Part shown: positions 7,483-7,483 of the stretch, one piece after another
Layout of the letters: each line of letters starts with the position of its first letter
How positions within the stretch are numbered: position 1 is the stretch's first letter
Origin: Akkermansiaceae bacterium UBA956
GTDB lineage: Bacteria; Verrucomicrobiota; Verrucomicrobiia; Verrucomicrobiales; Akkermansiaceae
NCBI GenBank assembly: GCA_002293145.1
Contig: DBCO01000021.1
Location: 1-7,483, forward strand
DNA length: 7,483 nucleotides
Direction: 5' to 3'
Notes under the pieces: model-generated
What the model saw: only the letters and a program-made list of their open reading frames with translations
What the model was told of the DNA's origin: nothing
Databases searched by the model: none
Program-made: the position numbers and the translations under genes

Positions 7483-7483
7483 A

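Noticed and set aside
1..7483. A defence, mobile or CRISPR-type system
   Set aside because: No direct repeat array, transposase, integrase, nuclease or inverted-repeat ends were seen. The content is one housekeeping enzyme, a decayed cutA and two exported proteins.

Overview
The window looks like chromosomal DNA from a member of the Verrucomicrobiota or a close PVC-group relative. This is an inference from protein architecture: a very large exported protein combining lamin-tail, LamG-like and CotH-kinase modules, with a DxDGDG-EY segment near its C-terminus, is typical of that phylum. Base composition is moderate. I see no mobile element, phage gene, tRNA, rRNA or CRISPR array.

Layout. From the left edge to 835 on the + strand is the 3' part of deoB (phosphopentomutase), a housekeeping enzyme of nucleoside salvage. 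Between deoB and the next gene (836-1010) lies an unlisted relic: on the - strand, about 42 residues clearly match the N-terminal half of CutA. The copy has no in-frame start codon and is cut off where it meets the 3' end of deoB. From 1011 to 6698 on the - strand is one gene for a secreted protein of about 1895 residues. It has four lamin-tail domains, a LamG-like domain nested inside a split galactose-binding-like domain, Ig-like modules and a central CotH-type kinase domain. An 85-bp gap with a GC-rich hairpin separates it from the 3' end of another exported beta-rich protein (6784 to the right edge, - strand).

Working together. The two right-hand genes run in the same direction, both look exported, and both end in a compact beta-rich tail that may be related. 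They could belong to the same cell-surface or secreted-matrix programme. deoB converges on them and is functionally unrelated. No defence or mobile system is visible. The most interesting items are the decayed cutA, the nested-domain arrangement, and the exported CotH-type kinase carried on an adhesin-like scaffold.
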